Assembly: GCA_000406005.1 (NCBI GenBank)
Contig: ASZN01000001.1
Coordinates: 124,001-188,000, forward strand
Origin: Candidatus Poribacteria bacterium WGA-3G
GTDB lineage: Bacteria > Poribacteria > WGA-4E > WGA-3G
Length of the DNA stretch: 64,000 bases
Reading direction: 5' to 3'
The translations under genes were made by a program, and so were the position numbers. Position 1 is the stretch's first letter. Each line of letters begins with the position of its first letter. Shown piece by piece: positions 50,297 to 59,206 of this stretch. The notes below the pieces were generated by a model, which was not told the origin of the DNA, ran no database searches, and saw nothing but the letters and a program-made list of their open reading frames with translations.

Positions 50297-51892
50297 ATGG
50301 ACGCAGGAAAGAAAAAACGGATTATCATCGCAGCGGCAAGTTGGCTGATTATCATTGGTATAATTGGGTTGGTTTACAAATTTGTTGTTGAACCGTGGCT
50401 TCGCGGTGATCTCGTTAAAGAGACGAGTACCCAACGGTATGCCCACACCATCAAGGTTGCACACGACTCGTTTCCTGGGTATGCGATACTACGTTCCCCT
50501 GCTGTTCAGAACCTTTTGGATCGTCAAGGAATTAAACTGACATTCGTTGATGATAAAGCCGACTATGTAGGTCGCGCGCGCGCGCTGAAAAGTGGCAAAG
50601 TTCAGATGGCGGTGTTCACTATTGATGCTTACCTGAAGACGGGTAGCGTCATTGGTGAGTTTCCGGGTTCAATTGTCCTTGTGATTGATGAATCTAAAGG
50701 TGCGGATGCGATCGTTGCTTATAAGCGCGGTGTCCCGCAAATACCGAGTTTGAGCAATCCGCGAGCGCGTATTGTGCTGACTTCAGATTCGCCGAGTGAA
50801 ACGCTCGCTCGGATTATGATCAACAAGATGAGTCTTCCGAGTTTACCTTCTTCGTGGGCAGTAGAAACAAACGGTGCTGAAGATGCCTACAAGAAACTTA
50901 AGTCGGCTGACCCAGATGACCCCTACGCCTATGTCCTCTGGGAACCTTACGTGACAAAAGCCCTCACCATTGACGGTGTGCATCTACTACTGGACAGTTC
51001 AAAGTTGAAAGGCTATATTGTCGATGTGTTAGTGGTTCAGCGTGAATTTTTGGACGCACAACGTGAACTCGTCACGCACGTTGTTCAAGCGTATCTCCGC
51101 GCAAACTATGACTACAACAACCAACCGGATGGGTTAGCCGCCTTGATCCAAGCGGATGCAAAGCAGTATGGTGACCCACTTAACCGAAACGAGACGGATA
51201 AATTGGTCAAGGGCATTGAGTGGCGGAACACTGTTGAGAATTATGCGCATTTCGGTGTGATTCCGTCTGCGGAAGCGAAAGACGCAGAACGGCTGGAAAC
51301 AATGATCGCTAAGATCACGCAGGTGCTGGTTCAGACGAATTCAATCCCCGCGGATCCGGTATCAGGAAATTACGAGCAGCTTTTCTTTGAGGGTATTTTG
51401 CGGTCGCTTCATCACGATAAGTTCCATCCCGGTATGTTGAACGCGAGTGGCAACGATGGGTTAGGTGATATTTTCGCTGGATCAACGCCGATGGAACAGG
51501 TTCGAGAGGAGGCGGCACTGAACCCGCTTTCTGATACAAACTGGAACACACTCGCGCCTGTGGCGGCGATGAAAGTAGAGCCGATCCAATTCGGACGTGG
51601 TAACGCTCGGATTCTTCCAGGGAGTGAACGTGCGTTAAAAGAACTCGCTGCAAATTTGAAATCGTTTCCGCAGTACTATCTCAGAGTGGTAGGGCACACA
51701 CGTCAGGAAGGGGATCCTGCAGCGAATCGGGTTCTTGCTTTACAACGTGCTGAGGCAGCGGCAGCAGCTCTGAGAAATTTTGGCATCGCAAGTCATCGCA
51801 TCCGCGCTATTGCAAGCACTCGTACCTCCACCGAGATGCGCGGAGCAGCAGCACAAAGCGTCACATTCGAGCTCCTTGGAAAGCCGTATTAA
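50297..51892 (+). CDS. Solute-binding protein fused to OmpA-like domain (2)
   Basis: This 531-residue protein has an N-terminal membrane anchor (IIIAAASWLIIIGIIGLVY) instead of a cleaved signal. An NMT1-like solute-binding domain follows (KVAHDSFPGYAILRSPAVQNLL, DADAIVAYKRGVP-type ligand region, AYVLWEPYVTKAL). The C-terminal OmpA domain starts near residue 420 (EPIQFGRGNARILPGSERALKEL) and has YLRVVGHTRQEGDPAANRVLALQRAEA, where GHT..G and the N..L...RA pattern are typical. It is a paralogue of 47392-49275 in domain order but not close in sequence. A heptamer repeat of unusual regularity follows its stop. Confidence 0.83.
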   Translation: MDAGKKKRIIIAAASWLIIIGIIGLVYKFVVEPWLRGDLVKETSTQRYAHTIKVAHDSFPGYAILRSPAVQNLLDRQGIKLTFVDDKADYVGRARALKSGKVQMAVFTIDAYLKTGSVIGEFPGSIVLVIDESKGADAIVAYKRGVPQIPSLSNPRARIVLTSDSPSETLARIMINKMSLPSLPSSWAVETNGAEDAYKKLKSADPDDPYAYVLWEPYVTKALTIDGVHLLLDSSKLKGYIVDVLVVQREFLDAQRELVTHVVQAYLRANYDYNNQPDGLAALIQADAKQYGDPLNRNETDKLVKGIEWRNTVENYAHFGVIPSAEAKDAERLETMIAKITQVLVQTNSIPADPVSGNYEQLFFEGILRSLHHDKFHPGMLNASGNDGLGDIFAGSTPMEQVREEAALNPLSDTNWNTLAPVAAMKVEPIQFGRGNARILPGSERALKELAANLKSFPQYYLRVVGHTRQEGDPAANRVLALQRAEAAAAALRNFGIASHRIRAIASTRTSTEMRGAAAQSVTFELLGKPY

Positions 51893-51897
51893 GGAAT

Positions 51898-52003
<106 letters not shown>

Positions 52004-52012
52004 ATAAAGAAA

Positions 52013-52786
52013 TTGATTGATCGGAAATTGTTTCGGAGGAAATTCTTACTCCATCTTCTCGGTACCCCTTCCGTTGTCTTCCCTTTTGCTGGGGGAGTCT
52101 CCATCGCCTTTGCATCTTGGATACTCAACTTAGAACCGCAAATTCTGTATCTATTCGGTAGTGCTATTCTCAGCACCTTAGTTCCTATCGGTGCTCTGAT
52201 TAGCAAGTGGGCAACCGGTACGGACGATATAGCGCAACAGGTGCATCGCGAGATCCTTCAGGAAGTGCAGCACGATCAAGAGACAGAACTCAACATTTTA
52301 CACGAACAACTTGAAGCCGATGGTGATACCCGAACAGAAACGATGCTTGGCGAGCTCCGTGCCTTGCACAAATCCTTTCAGGAGGAAGCCGGTGGTGATG
52401 GATGGATGGGTACACTTCCGGTTAACGTTAAGGCTGACATCACAGATAAAGTTTCAGAACTCTTTACACAAGCGGTGCATTGTCTGAAAGATACACTTAA
52501 GATGCATCGAAAATCTACGGATACACAACTCGGTACTACTGTCAAAAGCGTCCTTCAACAACACCGCGAACAACAGATTGAAGACGTTCAGCAGACGATT
52601 ATTCAACTCTCACACCTCTACGCTCGGGTGCTGACACTCAACCCCGAAAGCGATGAGACAGAACTCACACGTCTGCGCACCGAGCTTGATGAGAGTCTCG
52701 CTTTTGCGAAACAGGTTGACGCGAAGATACGTGAATTAACACCAACACAGGATTACGACACACTTCAAAGGGAAGATGAAGAGTAA
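52013..52786 (+). CDS. Membrane protein with long coiled coil
   Basis: This 257-residue protein has one or two N-terminal membrane segments (VVFPFAGGVSIAFASWIL and LYLFGSAILSTLVPIGALI, about 20-65). A long, strongly charged, Gln/Glu-rich helical region follows, likely coiled coil (about 75-255). The start is uncertain: TTG at 52013 is the first codon of the frame, no ATG exists before the membrane region, and GGAGG at 52036 could serve an internal start. It lies within the vWA/solute-binding operon and 12 bp before the next gene. It could be the scaffold of that envelope module. No family is recognised. Confidence 0.65.
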   Translation: MIDRKLFRRKFLLHLLGTPSVVFPFAGGVSIAFASWILNLEPQILYLFGSAILSTLVPIGALISKWATGTDDIAQQVHREILQEVQHDQETELNILHEQLEADGDTRTETMLGELRALHKSFQEEAGGDGWMGTLPVNVKADITDKVSELFTQAVHCLKDTLKMHRKSTDTQLGTTVKSVLQQHREQQIEDVQQTIIQLSHLYARVLTLNPESDETELTRLRTELDESLAFAKQVDAKIRELTPTQDYDTLQREDEE

Positions 52787-52798
52787 AGGACGAAATTT

Positions 52799-54583
52799 AT
52801 GGAAGTTCGTATACGGCACTACGACAACATACCCAGTTCCTGGGAACCCGTTTTAGAACGTTTAAAGCAACTTGAAGATCTCACGCAGCAAATTAAGAAA
52901 ACAAAAAAGGAACAACAAAGCGCTTCAAGCGAGACACTCAAAACGTTCTATACACAGCACAATGCGTTACTGGCGGACACGCGCTCTCATTTGCAACACG
53001 TGCCATCCGACTGTGATGAAGCGACTTTAGATATCGCGTTTGTTGAGGCTGTTTGGTTGGCTCTTGAACACTATCCATCTTTAGTGCATCATCGAGAAAT
53101 AGAAAATTTAGATACCGCCGGTTCTAAAATCTTTACACTCTTTAAACCGGATGCACCAGCATCTATGGATGTGCGCGAGCGACTTAAAAGTGCACTCCAA
53201 CAAGCATTCAATCTGGATGCGGAAACAGTAACCAGGCTTAACCGGGACCTGTCTATACGCACCCGTCCACTCCACTATCGTCATCAGATTATGAAGAGTT
53301 TAGAGAAACGCTTCAACTTGGTGTCGGATAATCCGAAATTGGACGCGGATATTTTACGAATCTTTCGGGCTTTGTATCCGGGTGCTCCGTTTGAAGTCGG
53401 TGAGGTAAAATTGGTGAAAACATCCTCCGCGCTCTATTTTTGTCTACCGACTGAACCGATAGCACAACCACAAGAATCCAAGCAGAATGAGGACAACAGC
53501 ACATCAGAACACTCAAAATCCCATTATGAAAAATTTCTCCGAAAAATTTGGGAGGTTGAACCTTTCGCACACTTCCCAGTGTTCGGAACCTTTAATGCAG
53601 AAGATTTGGACCTAACCCTGCGTCAGGGGATCGTCACTGAAACGAAGCTGCCTCTGGAATTAATCACGTCAACACTGACACGGATGATAGGCGTGCTTCC
53701 TTTAGCAGAACTTGACAAATATCTAATCCACGATACTTGGGGCCATCAGTGGCAGGAAAGTCTACTCGATTTTGAAGTGCCTTATACGGCATTGACATTA
53801 TTCCAACGTCCACTCTCTTTAACGGAAACGGCATCGGTTTTCGGGAAACAGACTTCGTTCGCTGACACATTTTTCAAAACAGAGTCAGGAAGTTTGGAAC
53901 TTGATCCTGTCAAACTGCAGCAATTTATTGATGCGGAATTATACGAGCGCGAAATCATAGCTTTTACACCTATTCTTGCAGAACTGTTGGCGGATGTGGT
54001 AGAATACAAGTTCTTAGAGCTCTATCCTGAACAAGAACATCTACTGCCGAGTTCTTCCTTACTCAAAGCGTTTCCGAGTAAATTAGACCTGACACTTTCA
54101 GATCTACGGACCTGCTTTGTACACGCCGCCGAAGTCTTCCAAAATTGGGTTGCCTCTGAATTGACGCAACGGGAATTACACAAGGAAATATGCGAGAAAC
54201 TTGATATTCCAAATGATGAGATAAGACACAAGGAACTCTCACAAGTCCTCAGCACCGCGGTCGAACTTTGTAAAGCGCAGCTTCACGCCTTTTATCAACC
54301 GGAATGGTCTTGGGAACAAACCGAGGACGGTCGATTGAAACTGAACGCTTTTAGTTTCGCTGCCCTGAACTTTCTCCGAATTCATACAGCACTTATTCAG
54401 ACATACAAGGATCTTTCACAGATTGAGAATCCGTGTGGTTTCAAGGATATCTTGGTATTAGCGATGGGTACCTATTTTGAAAGAAACCCACAGCAGAATA
54501 TATGGCAACTTGACAGTTTTTTAACAGAGGCGTTTCTCCCCCGCTGGCAAAAATTGGCCGCGATAGGCTGTACAGAGCGTTAA
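52799..54583 (+). CDS. Unknown large helical protein
   Basis: This 594-residue protein has no signal peptide or membrane segment and is predominantly helical and acidic. It starts MEVRIRHYDNIPSSW and contains a charged early helix (QQIKKTKKEQQSASSE), then long Leu/Glu-rich stretches without Cys clusters, nucleotide-binding loops or known catalytic motifs. GGACGAAATTT is the only leader sequence, so the ribosome site is weak. It is translated 12 bp after the membrane coiled-coil gene, suggesting the two proteins form a complex on the cytoplasmic side. It ends the operon. I cannot assign a function. Confidence 0.65.
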   Translation: MEVRIRHYDNIPSSWEPVLERLKQLEDLTQQIKKTKKEQQSASSETLKTFYTQHNALLADTRSHLQHVPSDCDEATLDIAFVEAVWLALEHYPSLVHHREIENLDTAGSKIFTLFKPDAPASMDVRERLKSALQQAFNLDAETVTRLNRDLSIRTRPLHYRHQIMKSLEKRFNLVSDNPKLDADILRIFRALYPGAPFEVGEVKLVKTSSALYFCLPTEPIAQPQESKQNEDNSTSEHSKSHYEKFLRKIWEVEPFAHFPVFGTFNAEDLDLTLRQGIVTETKLPLELITSTLTRMIGVLPLAELDKYLIHDTWGHQWQESLLDFEVPYTALTLFQRPLSLTETASVFGKQTSFADTFFKTESGSLELDPVKLQQFIDAELYEREIIAFTPILAELLADVVEYKFLELYPEQEHLLPSSSLLKAFPSKLDLTLSDLRTCFVHAAEVFQNWVASELTQRELHKEICEKLDIPNDEIRHKELSQVLSTAVELCKAQLHAFYQPEWSWEQTEDGRLKLNAFSFAALNFLRIHTALIQTYKDLSQIENPCGFKDILVLAMGTYFERNPQQNIWQLDSFLTEAFLPRWQKLAAIGCTER

Positions 54584-54758
54584 CAGATAATTCAAGATTA
54601 CCAGCACTATTTTGTATCTGCACGCCGCTTTTTTCGGATAATTTCCAAAGCAGGAAATCATAATTTGTTCTTATATCTCTTGAATAGTGGAATCAATTCC
54701 AAGACTTTTTTCTCACATAAAACTTCTAAAGGTGATATCAATCATAGGAGCACGAAAA

Positions 54759-55928
54759 ATGCTAAATAAAGCTATTATTATCAACAACGAACATGTACTT
54801 AAAGATGTCACCGGAAGACCAACAATCATAATTGATAAATCCACTTTAGAGGCTTTATCAAACGTTGAATCCGGTTATCTAGGTCGATACTATAATACTG
54901 TGAGCACTCATATTCTACTCAGTGAAATTGGGGCTGATCTTAAAAAAGAATTTGATGATGGACGAAACCCTGAAGATGTCGTATCAATACTTTCTAATCG
55001 CATGCACGGACTTCATCGATTTAATACTGAATGGTATACATTACTCGGACTCAGTTTATTGGCAGATGAAATCCCGATAGACAGTATGGTTCCAGTAGAA
55101 CTTGGCGGTATGGAAACTTATGCCCCCGGAATGGGACGTGGCATTTACTTTGGCGAACAAGAAGAACGAAGAACCTTATCTGCTTGGGCAAACGGTGAAT
55201 TTAGCGAATCTGACTATGAGACAGCTAAACAATGGCGTTTAGAAATTAAAAAGATAGATTTAACATCATGGCATCGAGATTTAAGTAATCAATTGAAAAT
55301 TCTAAGAGTAGAATCCTTAGAAGATATTCCGGCAATCGTTGAAAACCTACTGAACAATCCAGAGCGTTCATTTCAGTTTGAACTTTTGAAAATTTTGGTA
55401 AAATTGGCAAAAGTCTCAGAGGAAAATTCTACAAAAATTTTCAACCGTTGGAATAAAGACAATATGTCATCAATGCAAGACTTTTCTCAATATGGATATT
55501 ATTGTTTGAAAGTTTACTTGATTTTCTGGTTGGCATTATTTAGTGGATTGGTTGGCACTAGAGCAACAAACTGTATAGACTTACATTATCTGCTTGAGTT
55601 ACCATTTTGCCGTATCTTTAGTTCAAATGACAAATTTCATAAGAAACTGGCTCCCTTACTTATGACTGATGAGCAAAAATTTATTGAAGGTTGGGACTTA
55701 AAAAGTGATCTCAAACGAATAGGAGAACACATAGATTCCTTAGGCGAAGAGGACTTTACCGATTCTTTTCCTGTCCCTTATCCGCCCGACTGGGATGATT
55801 CATTTACAAGTCAGGTTTGGCGAGAGTGTGTAGTACCTCGTGAAAAATTTACACCTTTCACACAAGAGGAAAAAGATAATATATTAGAGTGGCATAGGAG
55901 GCATCAAGAACACAACTTTGGCGAATAA
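54759..55928 (+). CDS. PIN-like-fold hypothetical protein
   Basis: This protein is 389 residues from the ATG at 54759, with TAGGAG 8 nt upstream. The C-terminal half has TNCIDLHYLLELPFC and IFSSNDKFHKKLAPLL. This pattern (D..YL..LPFC..F.SND..H..L.P) belongs to an uncharacterised group that I take to be PIN-like, with the Asp residues as metal ligands. The N-terminal half (PTIIIDKSTLEALSNVE, YNTVSTHILLSEIGADL) has another acidic, strand-rich start that could provide the first PIN aspartate. Codon use is AT-rich like the methyltransferases downstream. It may therefore be part of the same defence island. Function unproven. Confidence 0.6.
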   Translation: MLNKAIIINNEHVLKDVTGRPTIIIDKSTLEALSNVESGYLGRYYNTVSTHILLSEIGADLKKEFDDGRNPEDVVSILSNRMHGLHRFNTEWYTLLGLSLLADEIPIDSMVPVELGGMETYAPGMGRGIYFGEQEERRTLSAWANGEFSESDYETAKQWRLEIKKIDLTSWHRDLSNQLKILRVESLEDIPAIVENLLNNPERSFQFELLKILVKLAKVSEENSTKIFNRWNKDNMSSMQDFSQYGYYCLKVYLIFWLALFSGLVGTRATNCIDLHYLLELPFCRIFSSNDKFHKKLAPLLMTDEQKFIEGWDLKSDLKRIGEHIDSLGEEDFTDSFPVPYPPDWDDSFTSQVWRECVVPREKFTPFTQEEKDNILEWHRRHQEHNFGE

Positions 55929-56303
55929 AGAGAACATGATAGGGGCTTAGCGATAAAAGACATTAATTTCAAAATGCGGGTTAAAGCTCTCTTTACCCAG
56001 TAGAATAGGGTGATAGGATTGAGGCCCGGAAGAAGCGTATTTTCGCGTAGCTGCGGTCAAGAAGCAAGTGAGGGACAATTTGTCTTGCAATTAAATTTGA
56101 TAAATAGTAGAATTTATAGGTAAAGAACCCGTACTCAATCCCCTAATCAATAACTTTGGAACATGAGCACTTTTGCCGTGTACTCACAGCGAAATTATTA
56201 AATTTAATATCTTAGTCTCCATAATTACCAACCTAAATTTGGGATCGCAAATTTACCGAGCTTGGCATCCCAAGGAAAGGGCTTTAGAATTAACGAGGGA
56301 CAA
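55929..56303 (+). other. AT-rich non-coding gap before methyltransferases
   Basis: About 375 bp without a convincing gene. It contains a hairpin GGGT-T-AAAG-CTCT-CTTTACCC (55978-55998) and a short palindrome GACAATTTGTC. The remainder is AT-rich with no clear promoter. It could hold a controller-type operator or small RNA of the restriction-modification system, but nothing decisive is visible. Confidence 0.4.
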
Positions 56304-57350
56304 ATGAAAACTACAATTCCTCCGTTGGCTAACAACGAAATCCCAACTAATAGAGCAAATGAACTCAAAGATGATCAACTTGAAATGTTTAACAAAGATG
56401 TTTCACTAGAAAATCTTAAAGCAGTGAAAGAATTTGGGATTCCTGTTTCAAAGATCCTATTAGCAATGAGCGAAACATGCCGTCATGAAGCAAAGCAGAC
56501 ACTGAATATTGAAAGTCGACCAGAAGACAAGTATTCTGATCGTAACAAACTTAACGATTTACCCGGAAGAGTCTGGATTCAGGAAACAAAATCAAACTGG
56601 CGGCAAAAAGGATTAGGAAAAGGGCACCCGCACACTTCCTACGAGCGACTTCATCCTGCCCCTTTTTCTTATCAAGATGTTGGTCGGTTAATTCGCTTTT
56701 TTACAAAAAGTAACGATCGCGTTCTTGACCCCTTTTGCGGAATTGGGTCTACACTGAAAGCATGCTCGTTCTTAAACCGGAAAGGGATCGGCGTTGAGTT
56801 AAGTCCAACGTGGGCAGAACTTGCGTCGGAACGCCTCACTGTCGAAGTTGGAGACAATCACGGTCAAGAAGTAGTTTGTAAAGATATTCGCGATGCTCTT
56901 CCTAATTTTACAGATGAACAATTTCAATTTGCGGTAACAAGCCCTCCATACTGGAATATATTAACAAAAAATGGAGATCATAAAGTCAAAGAATCTAGGC
57001 TTGCCAAAAATTTAGCTACTCAATACTCAGACAGCCAGCAAGATTTAGGAAATATTAAAAAGTACGAAAGTTTTCTGCAACAATTAACAAACATCTTTCG
57101 GCAAGTAGCTGCCAAAGTTGAAAATAAGCGGTATATGGCCATTATCGTTAGTGATTTTCGGCATGGTTCAGAGTTTTACCCGTTCCATTCTGACCTATAC
57201 CATCGTTTGTGTGATGATGTAATTAAATTAGTTGGAATTTCAACGCTTGAACAAACACATAAGAAATTATATCCGTATGGATACCCGTTTTGCTATATCC
57301 CTAATATCCATCACCAGTACATTCTCCTATTCCGAGTATTTCATCAGTAA
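56304..57350 (+). CDS. DNA methyltransferase, SPPY type (probably m4C)
   Basis: This AdoMet-dependent DNA amino-methyltransferase is 348 residues from the ATG at 56304; GAGGG precedes it. Motif I is VLDPFCGIGSTLKAC with KGIGVELS, and it comes before the catalytic motif IV, FAVTSPPYWNIL. SPPY is characteristic of N4-cytosine methyltransferases, while DPPY usually marks N6-adenine. A target-recognition region and PYGYPFCYIPNIHHQYILLF finish the protein. The next methyltransferase gene starts 1 bp after its stop (TAA-T-ATG), so both are made together. Two methylases of different chemistry suit an asymmetric recognition site. Confidence 0.9.
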   Translation: MKTTIPPLANNEIPTNRANELKDDQLEMFNKDVSLENLKAVKEFGIPVSKILLAMSETCRHEAKQTLNIESRPEDKYSDRNKLNDLPGRVWIQETKSNWRQKGLGKGHPHTSYERLHPAPFSYQDVGRLIRFFTKSNDRVLDPFCGIGSTLKACSFLNRKGIGVELSPTWAELASERLTVEVGDNHGQEVVCKDIRDALPNFTDEQFQFAVTSPPYWNILTKNGDHKVKESRLAKNLATQYSDSQQDLGNIKKYESFLQQLTNIFRQVAAKVENKRYMAIIVSDFRHGSEFYPFHSDLYHRLCDDVIKLVGISTLEQTHKKLYPYGYPFCYIPNIHHQYILLFRVFHQ

Positions 57351-57351
57351 T

Positions 57352-58131
57352 ATGAAAAATACAATTATTCACGGAGATGCCCTTGAACTCCTAAAGGGAT
57401 TGCCGGCTCAATCTTCCGAGTTGATTATAGCAGATCCGCCATATAACATAGCCAAAGATTTTGGGATAAACCAAAATTTTGAAGATGTAGCTGTCTGGCG
57501 CGAGTGGTGCCAACAATGGTTGGTAGAATGCCACCGGATCCTGACAGACCAAGGTGCTTTATTTGTCTATGGTATCCATGAGTACATTTGTTATTTACAG
57601 GTTGACTTAATGGAAATGGGCATGAAGTACGGCCGACTATTTATCTGGAATTATGAAAATGGTTTTTCAAGATATACAAAGAAGCCAGCTGCCCACTATG
57701 AACCTTTGCTCTGGATGACGAAAAGTAATGATTTTGTTTATAAACCAATTCGAGAGCCTTATAAGAGCAAAGAACGTTTAAAATATAAAATAATCAAGAA
57801 CGGAAAAGTGTGGGAACCGCACCCAGAAGGAAGGTTAGCTGGTGACGTATGGAAATTTCCTACTCTCGCCGGTCGACGGTTTGCCGAGGAAAAAGTGGAT
57901 CATCCAACTCAAAAACCTTTATCAATCTCAAGACAGATAATCAAGCACTTTTCCATGGAAGGAAACTTGGTTTTGGTGCCTTTTGTTGGCAGCGGAACCG
58001 AATGTTTAGCAGCTTTGATGGAAGATCGCTCCTATTTGGGATTTGAGCTTAATTCCGAATACATCGCAATTGCCAACAAAAGGATCCATGAATGGAAAAG
58101 CCAATTAGAACCTACTTTTGACTTTCCATAA
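57352..58131 (+). CDS. DNA adenine methyltransferase, DPPY type
   Basis: This protein is 259 residues from the ATG at 57352 (MKNTIIHGDALELLKGL). Catalytic motif IV, LIIADPPYNIAKDFG, lies near the N-terminus. AdoMet motif I, LVLVPFVGSGTECLAALMEDRSYLGFELN, lies at the C-terminus, giving the beta-class order. DPPY points to N6-adenine methylation. KVDHPTQKPLSISRQIIKHF is the usual motif X/XI region. It is coupled to the SPPY methyltransferase upstream. Its 3' end overlaps by 20 bp the end of the convergent ferredoxin-nuclease gene, showing a compact, functionally linked locus. It would protect one strand of an asymmetric site. Confidence 0.92.
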   Translation: MKNTIIHGDALELLKGLPAQSSELIIADPPYNIAKDFGINQNFEDVAVWREWCQQWLVECHRILTDQGALFVYGIHEYICYLQVDLMEMGMKYGRLFIWNYENGFSRYTKKPAAHYEPLLWMTKSNDFVYKPIREPYKSKERLKYKIIKNGKVWEPHPEGRLAGDVWKFPTLAGRRFAEEKVDHPTQKPLSISRQIIKHFSMEGNLVLVPFVGSGTECLAALMEDRSYLGFELNSEYIAIANKRIHEWKSQLEPTFDFP

Positions 58132-59206
58132 ACCCAGGGTAACCCTCCGTGATATTTAACTCCCTACCAAGTATGCGCTCAAATTTATCTCTTAAAGTGT
58201 ACATGTCTGAGTCAGCGTATAGAATTTCCTGAGAATCAAGTGATATTTTACTCCTATTCCAAACTAACAAAACCAACATTCCGATAGTAACGGAATTGAT
58301 TCGCAGGTCTAACACTTGTTTAATATCCTTTATGACCCGCCAGTATTCTGAACGTTGACTCGGTAGTGACAGAGTGACAACTAATGGTATCATGTTGTTT
58401 TTGCTAATCTCGTATCTAGAAACCAAAACCGCTACATTGTCTAGTAAGTTTCTAGGGGCATCTAGGAACTCACGCCCCAGCTCAACTTCACATGTTCCTG
58501 ATTTCTTCCCACTTTGTTCAAAAACTATATCCATTCGAAGGTAAGTATCTCCTCTTCTACGCATCAATGCCTTAATTCCTACCTCTAACATCAAGTTGCG
58601 AACCAAATGGTTAGGAAATTGAGAACTGTGTTTTTGCTCAGTTGCAACGGATTTAAATTTATCAAAGAAACGCTGGAGTATATCATCATCTTCCGAGATG
58701 AAAATTCCACTCTCAGAAACTTGCGAAAACAGGTCGAGTAAAAATTTCTGTGTCGTTTCAGAAACTTCCTGATTCTGAAGCAGGAAGTACCTATTTGGCA
58801 GGTCGTTTAGAATTGCTGTAGTTTTGTCTGGATCAAGGTAAATCGCTGCAACGGGACACCGACTGACACATATCCCACAAGAAATACAAGCCTCACTGTC
58901 TATGATCGGCGAATCACTTTCTTGAGGCCAACTTATTGCTTTGGTTGGACACACTTCTGTGGTTTTATCTGAAGGGAATTCCTTAAATATTTCTAATCCA
59001 AGTTCACCCTCAGTGTATTCTAAACAAGGTGGATTGATACAATGGATACAAGAACCCGGTGCACGCCCACCATCGGAGAATTTTACTATAGATCGTTTTC
59101 GATCCTGATTCCATTCAATAGAAACAGGGTAGACCCCCGCCGCTAGAGTTTTTAATTTTTTAGAGGTTTTCCTTTGTTTAAGGATCCGATAATCTGATAA
59201 AACCAC
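58112..59206 (-). CDS. Ferredoxin-domain protein with nuclease-like C-terminus
   Basis: This 364-residue protein starts at GTG 59206, with GGAG 8 nt upstream. The first third holds two [4Fe-4S] ferredoxin-type motifs: Cys53-x2-Cys56-x4-Cys61...Cys86-Pro and Cys107-x2-Cys110-x2-Cys113-x3-Cys117-Pro, all eight cysteines present. The C-terminal half has LEVGIKALMRRRG, YLRMDIVFEQSG and TCEVELGREF: Glu208, Asp226 and Glu240-x-Glu242 in the order and spacing of a PD-(D/E)XK nuclease core, although ExE replaces the usual ExK. It overlaps the restriction-like gene upstream by 29 bp and converges on the methyltransferases. It is probably an Fe-S-dependent subunit or sensor of the restriction system. 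I know of no described family with this architecture. Confidence 0.75.
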   Translation of the reverse strand: MVLSDYRILKQRKTSKKLKTLAAGVYPVSIEWNQDRKRSIVKFSDGGRAPGSCIHCINPPCLEYTEGELGLEIFKEFPSDKTTEVCPTKAISWPQESDSPIIDSEACISCGICVSRCPVAAIYLDPDKTTAILNDLPNRYFLLQNQEVSETTQKFLLDLFSQVSESGIFISEDDDILQRFFDKFKSVATEQKHSSQFPNHLVRNLMLEVGIKALMRRRGDTYLRMDIVFEQSGKKSGTCEVELGREFLDAPRNLLDNVAVLVSRYEISKNNMIPLVVTLSLPSQRSEYWRVIKDIKQVLDLRINSVTIGMLVLLVWNRSKISLDSQEILYADSDMYTLRDKFERILGRELNITEGYPGFMESQK